Shown here: positions 6,005 through 7,806 of the stretch, in pieces
Position numbering within the stretch: position 1 is the stretch's first letter
How the letters are laid out: each line of letters starts with the position of its first letter
Origin: Planctomycetota bacterium
Lineage (GTDB): Bacteria > Planctomycetota > Planctomycetia > Planctomycetales > Planctomycetaceae
Length of the DNA: 7,806 nt
Direction: 5' to 3'
Assembly: GCA_024278285.1 (NCBI GenBank)
Contig: JAJRTM010000281.1
Location: 1-7,806 of the forward strand
The notes under the pieces: model-generated
Databases searched by the model: none
What the model was told of the DNA's origin: nothing
The model's input: the letters and a program-made list of their open reading frames with translations, nothing else
Translations under genes and position numbers: made by a program

Positions 6005-7033
6005 ATGCGGCTTTTCTATTTCGTGATTGGAACTGTTTCGCTTTTACTCTGTGCAAATCAACCAGCGATTGCAGGAGATCCATGGAGGTACGATGCAACG
6101 CGAAATTTCAAAGTAGAATTGCTAAGTAATGCTCCAACTGGAGAAGCGAGTATTCGAGAGCATGCTGTTGTCTGGCATCCGGTGAAGCAGAAATATTATC
6201 TGCTTGCAGATGTTGTCCCTTTGAATAGTCGTCATCACCCCAATACATACGAAACGGAAATCCATCTTTGGTCTAGCCCCAATCTGGCAAGTTGGCAGTA
6301 TCATGGAATCGCCATCGAAAAAGGTAATTCAGATAAAGCCTACGATTCTTACGGCGTCGCAAGCCCTGCCGGTGCTGCTTTTCTGCAGGGAAAAATCTAC
6401 GTTCCATTCAGCGCCCGGCGGACCAGAAAATTTACCCAGCGAGGGATCGGGCTGGCCTGGTCAGGAAAAGATCCCGAACAAATTCCCTGGACCAAATCGA
6501 AGAATCCCATCAGCGATTTGGTAGGGGAAGATGACGATCCAGCTCTACTAAAAATGCCCGGCGATGACCGACTGCATTTGTATCACCGCCGCACCGGACC
6601 GGGAGGCTACCGTATCGTACATACTTTTTCTGATACACCCGAAGTTCCAGAATCTTGGCCTGCTGCAAAGCCAATCACATCGCGACCAGACAGCGTAAGA
6701 GCACAGGAATTAACCGCTGTGTTCCATGCCAATGGGAAATGCCATCTGTTAATAATTGAACACTTGAAAAAAGGAGGCGTTAAAATCGCTCATCTGGTTT
6801 CAGAAAAACCTGACACACTATTCGTTTCCGTTAAGAGAGAATCACGTTACCTATCAACTGAATCTCAGCCATCAAAACTAGCATACAGCGGCCACATTTC
6901 CCCGGTTGTACAAGATGCTAAACTGATTGCATTATTCTGGACAGTTCCTCAAAAAAACAAACGATACGGCTTACTGGGACATCCCGTTTTCCCGCAAAGT
7001 AGCTTGATGTTTGATTCCGACTACACCAAGTGA
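6005..7033 (+). CDS. Secreted beta-propeller protein, GH43-like
   Basis: This 342-residue protein begins with a Sec signal peptide (MRLFYFVIGTVSLLLCANQPAIA, residues 1-23, cleavage likely before GDPW). The cysteine at 16 does not sit in a proper lipobox, so lipid anchoring is unlikely. The mature part has repeated strand patterns typical of five-bladed propeller glycosidases related to GH43/GH32: HAVVWHPVKQKYYLLADV, HLWSSPNLASWQYHG, GVASPAGAAFLQGKIYVPFSA and GEDDDPALLK (175-184). The last supplies clustered acidic residues, but I cannot pick the catalytic set with certainty. Activity on plant- or algal-type polysaccharides is inference. The ATG at 6005 is preceded by AGGGA with a 7-base gap; a longer reading from 5930 would start inside a hairpin repeat and is rejected. 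The terminator upstream makes it transcriptionally separate from the oxidoreductase. Confidence 0.75.
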   Translation: MRLFYFVIGTVSLLLCANQPAIAGDPWRYDATRNFKVELLSNAPTGEASIREHAVVWHPVKQKYYLLADVVPLNSRHHPNTYETEIHLWSSPNLASWQYHGIAIEKGNSDKAYDSYGVASPAGAAFLQGKIYVPFSARRTRKFTQRGIGLAWSGKDPEQIPWTKSKNPISDLVGEDDDPALLKMPGDDRLHLYHRRTGPGGYRIVHTFSDTPEVPESWPAAKPITSRPDSVRAQELTAVFHANGKCHLLIIEHLKKGGVKIAHLVSEKPDTLFVSVKRESRYLSTESQPSKLAYSGHISPVVQDAKLIALFWTVPQKNKRYGLLGHPVFPQSSLMFDSDYTK

Positions 7034-7127
7034 GTACCATATCATCGAAACGCTGTGCAAAAACAGCAGAATATTATGAACGAATCAGCTAGCCCACTCA
7101 CTTATAACGGTTGAGCCACCCTGCTTC

Positions 7128-7169
7128 CCTAACGCCTAGTACCTAGTACCTACTACCTAACGCCTATTG
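7128..7169. repeat. Heptamer tandem repeat, six units
   Basis: Six consecutive 7-base units all begin CCTA and then vary in the last three bases: ACG, GTA, GTA, CTA, ACG, TTG. The array fills the gap just before the permease start codon at 7183. Heptanucleotide short tandem arrays are known from some bacteria, such as the STRR repeats of filamentous cyanobacteria; any function here is unknown. Confidence 0.75.
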
Positions 7170-7182
7170 CATATCGATAAAC

Positions 7183-7806
7183 ATGTTCGCGATTCAATAT
7201 AACACGATGATTGTTCTGCTGGGGACCGCGATTGTTGGGGCAACGTGCGGTTTGATCGGGACTTTTGCGGTCCTCAAACGTCGGGCGCTCACAGGCGATG
7301 CGTTGGCTCATGCGGCACTGCCGGGAATTTGTCTTGGGTATGTCATTGCGGGCGGGCAGAGTTTGCCGATTCAATTTCTGGGCGCTTTTGTCACGGGACT
7401 TCTTGCGGTCTGGATCATTCAGGTTCTCCCACGGATTTCCAAAACAACTTCCGAAACTGCGGTCGCTGGGGTGTTAAGTCTGTTTTTTGGCGGAGGCATT
7501 GTTCTGAGTAAGATTATTCAGAACAGCGGGCATTTCGGGGGAGCAGCCGGATTCACCGCGTTTCTTTTCGGTGCACCTGCCAGCTTGTTGATAAAAGATG
7601 TCTACCTGATGGCTGTCGTCTGCCTGATCGCCATTGGTTTAATTCTGGCAACTTACCGTTTCAGTATCGGCATCACATTTGATACCGATTTTCTGGAAGT
7701 GCAGGGACTGCCCACGCAAACGCTCGAATGGATGCACCTTTGCCTGTTAGCAGTCACGGTTGTTGTTGGCCTGCCTGCCATCGGGGCGGTGATGATTGTT
7801 GCGTTA
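7183..7806 (+). CDS. Metal (Mn/Zn/Fe) ABC transporter permease, ABC-3 family, partial
   Basis: The frame is open for 208 codons to the window end, so the C-terminus is missing. It encodes a hydrophobic multi-spanning membrane protein of the ZnuB/MntB/TroC class, which forms the channel of metal-ion uptake ABC transporters with an ATPase and a periplasmic binding protein. Recognisable are the first membrane segment (MIVLLGTAIVGATCGLIGTFAVL, about residues 9-31) and, directly after it, the family signature KRRALTGDALAHAALPGICLGY (32-53). A second conserved stretch, SETAVAGVLSLFFGGGIVLSK, lies at about 90-110, followed by FTAFLFG at 124-130 and further membrane segments at about 138-157 and 185-207. 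No good ribosome-binding site precedes the ATG at 7183; the ATG at 7207 is an alternative. No Fur- or MntR-like operator was recognised upstream. The partner ATPase and binding protein are not in the window and could lie downstream. Which metal is carried cannot be told. Confidence 0.88.
   Translation, partial: MFAIQYNTMIVLLGTAIVGATCGLIGTFAVLKRRALTGDALAHAALPGICLGYVIAGGQSLPIQFLGAFVTGLLAVWIIQVLPRISKTTSETAVAGVLSLFFGGGIVLSKIIQNSGHFGGAAGFTAFLFGAPASLLIKDVYLMAVVCLIAIGLILATYRFSIGITFDTDFLEVQGLPTQTLEWMHLCLLAVTVVVGLPAIGAVMIVAL

Noticed and set aside
4247..7033. Oxidoreductase and propeller protein as one operon
   Set aside because: A strong terminator and two inverted repeats separate them over about 250 bases.
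7128..7169. CRISPR array
   Set aside because: The units are only 7 bases long and directly adjacent, with no spacers and no cas genes nearby.

Overview
The window most likely comes from a planctomycete chromosome. It carries a Tat-exported Gfo/Idh/MocA oxidoreductase of the kind these genomes hold in many copies, a small minus-strand protein resembling a family I know mainly from planctomycetes, and a secreted beta-propeller glycosidase-like protein. Short palindromic elements are scattered between the genes. The phylum is inferred from remembered protein families and cannot be proved from 7.8 kb.

Layout. Bases 1-438 are the 3' end of an IS4-type transposase whose start lies outside the window. 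Bases 518-2179 hold two closely spaced genes, visibly richer in A+T than their neighbours: a DUF262 protein and a small HEPN-domain protein with an intact R-x4-H ribonuclease motif. Bases 2180-2761 are non-coding and contain several hairpin repeats. On the minus strand, 2762-3166 encodes a conserved hypothetical protein and 3404-3892 encodes the tRNA adenosine deaminase TadA. A roughly 350-base divergent gap follows. Next are the Tat-secreted oxidoreductase (4247-5755) with a strong terminator, a repeat-containing gap, a secreted five-bladed-propeller protein (6005-7033), a gap with a heptamer tandem repeat, and the first 208 codons of a metal ABC transporter permease (from 7183, running off the end).

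Main point of interest. The DUF262-HEPN pair looks like a compact two-gene defence or RNA-targeting module. Directly upstream, a sigma-70 promoter with perfect consensus boxes (TTGACA, 18-base spacer, TATAAT) lies inside the end of the transposase gene, and its -10 box overlaps the transposase stop codon. The insertion sequence may therefore supply the promoter that drives the module. The remaining genes are housekeeping (tadA), sugar metabolism or carbohydrate processing (oxidoreductase and propeller protein, transcriptionally separated by a terminator), and metal uptake.

A second thread is a family of 17-base hairpins (7-base arms, 3-base loop, flanked by a TAGGG/CCCTA tail) present in at least four copies in both orientations, only in intergenic DNA. 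They resemble REP-type elements.
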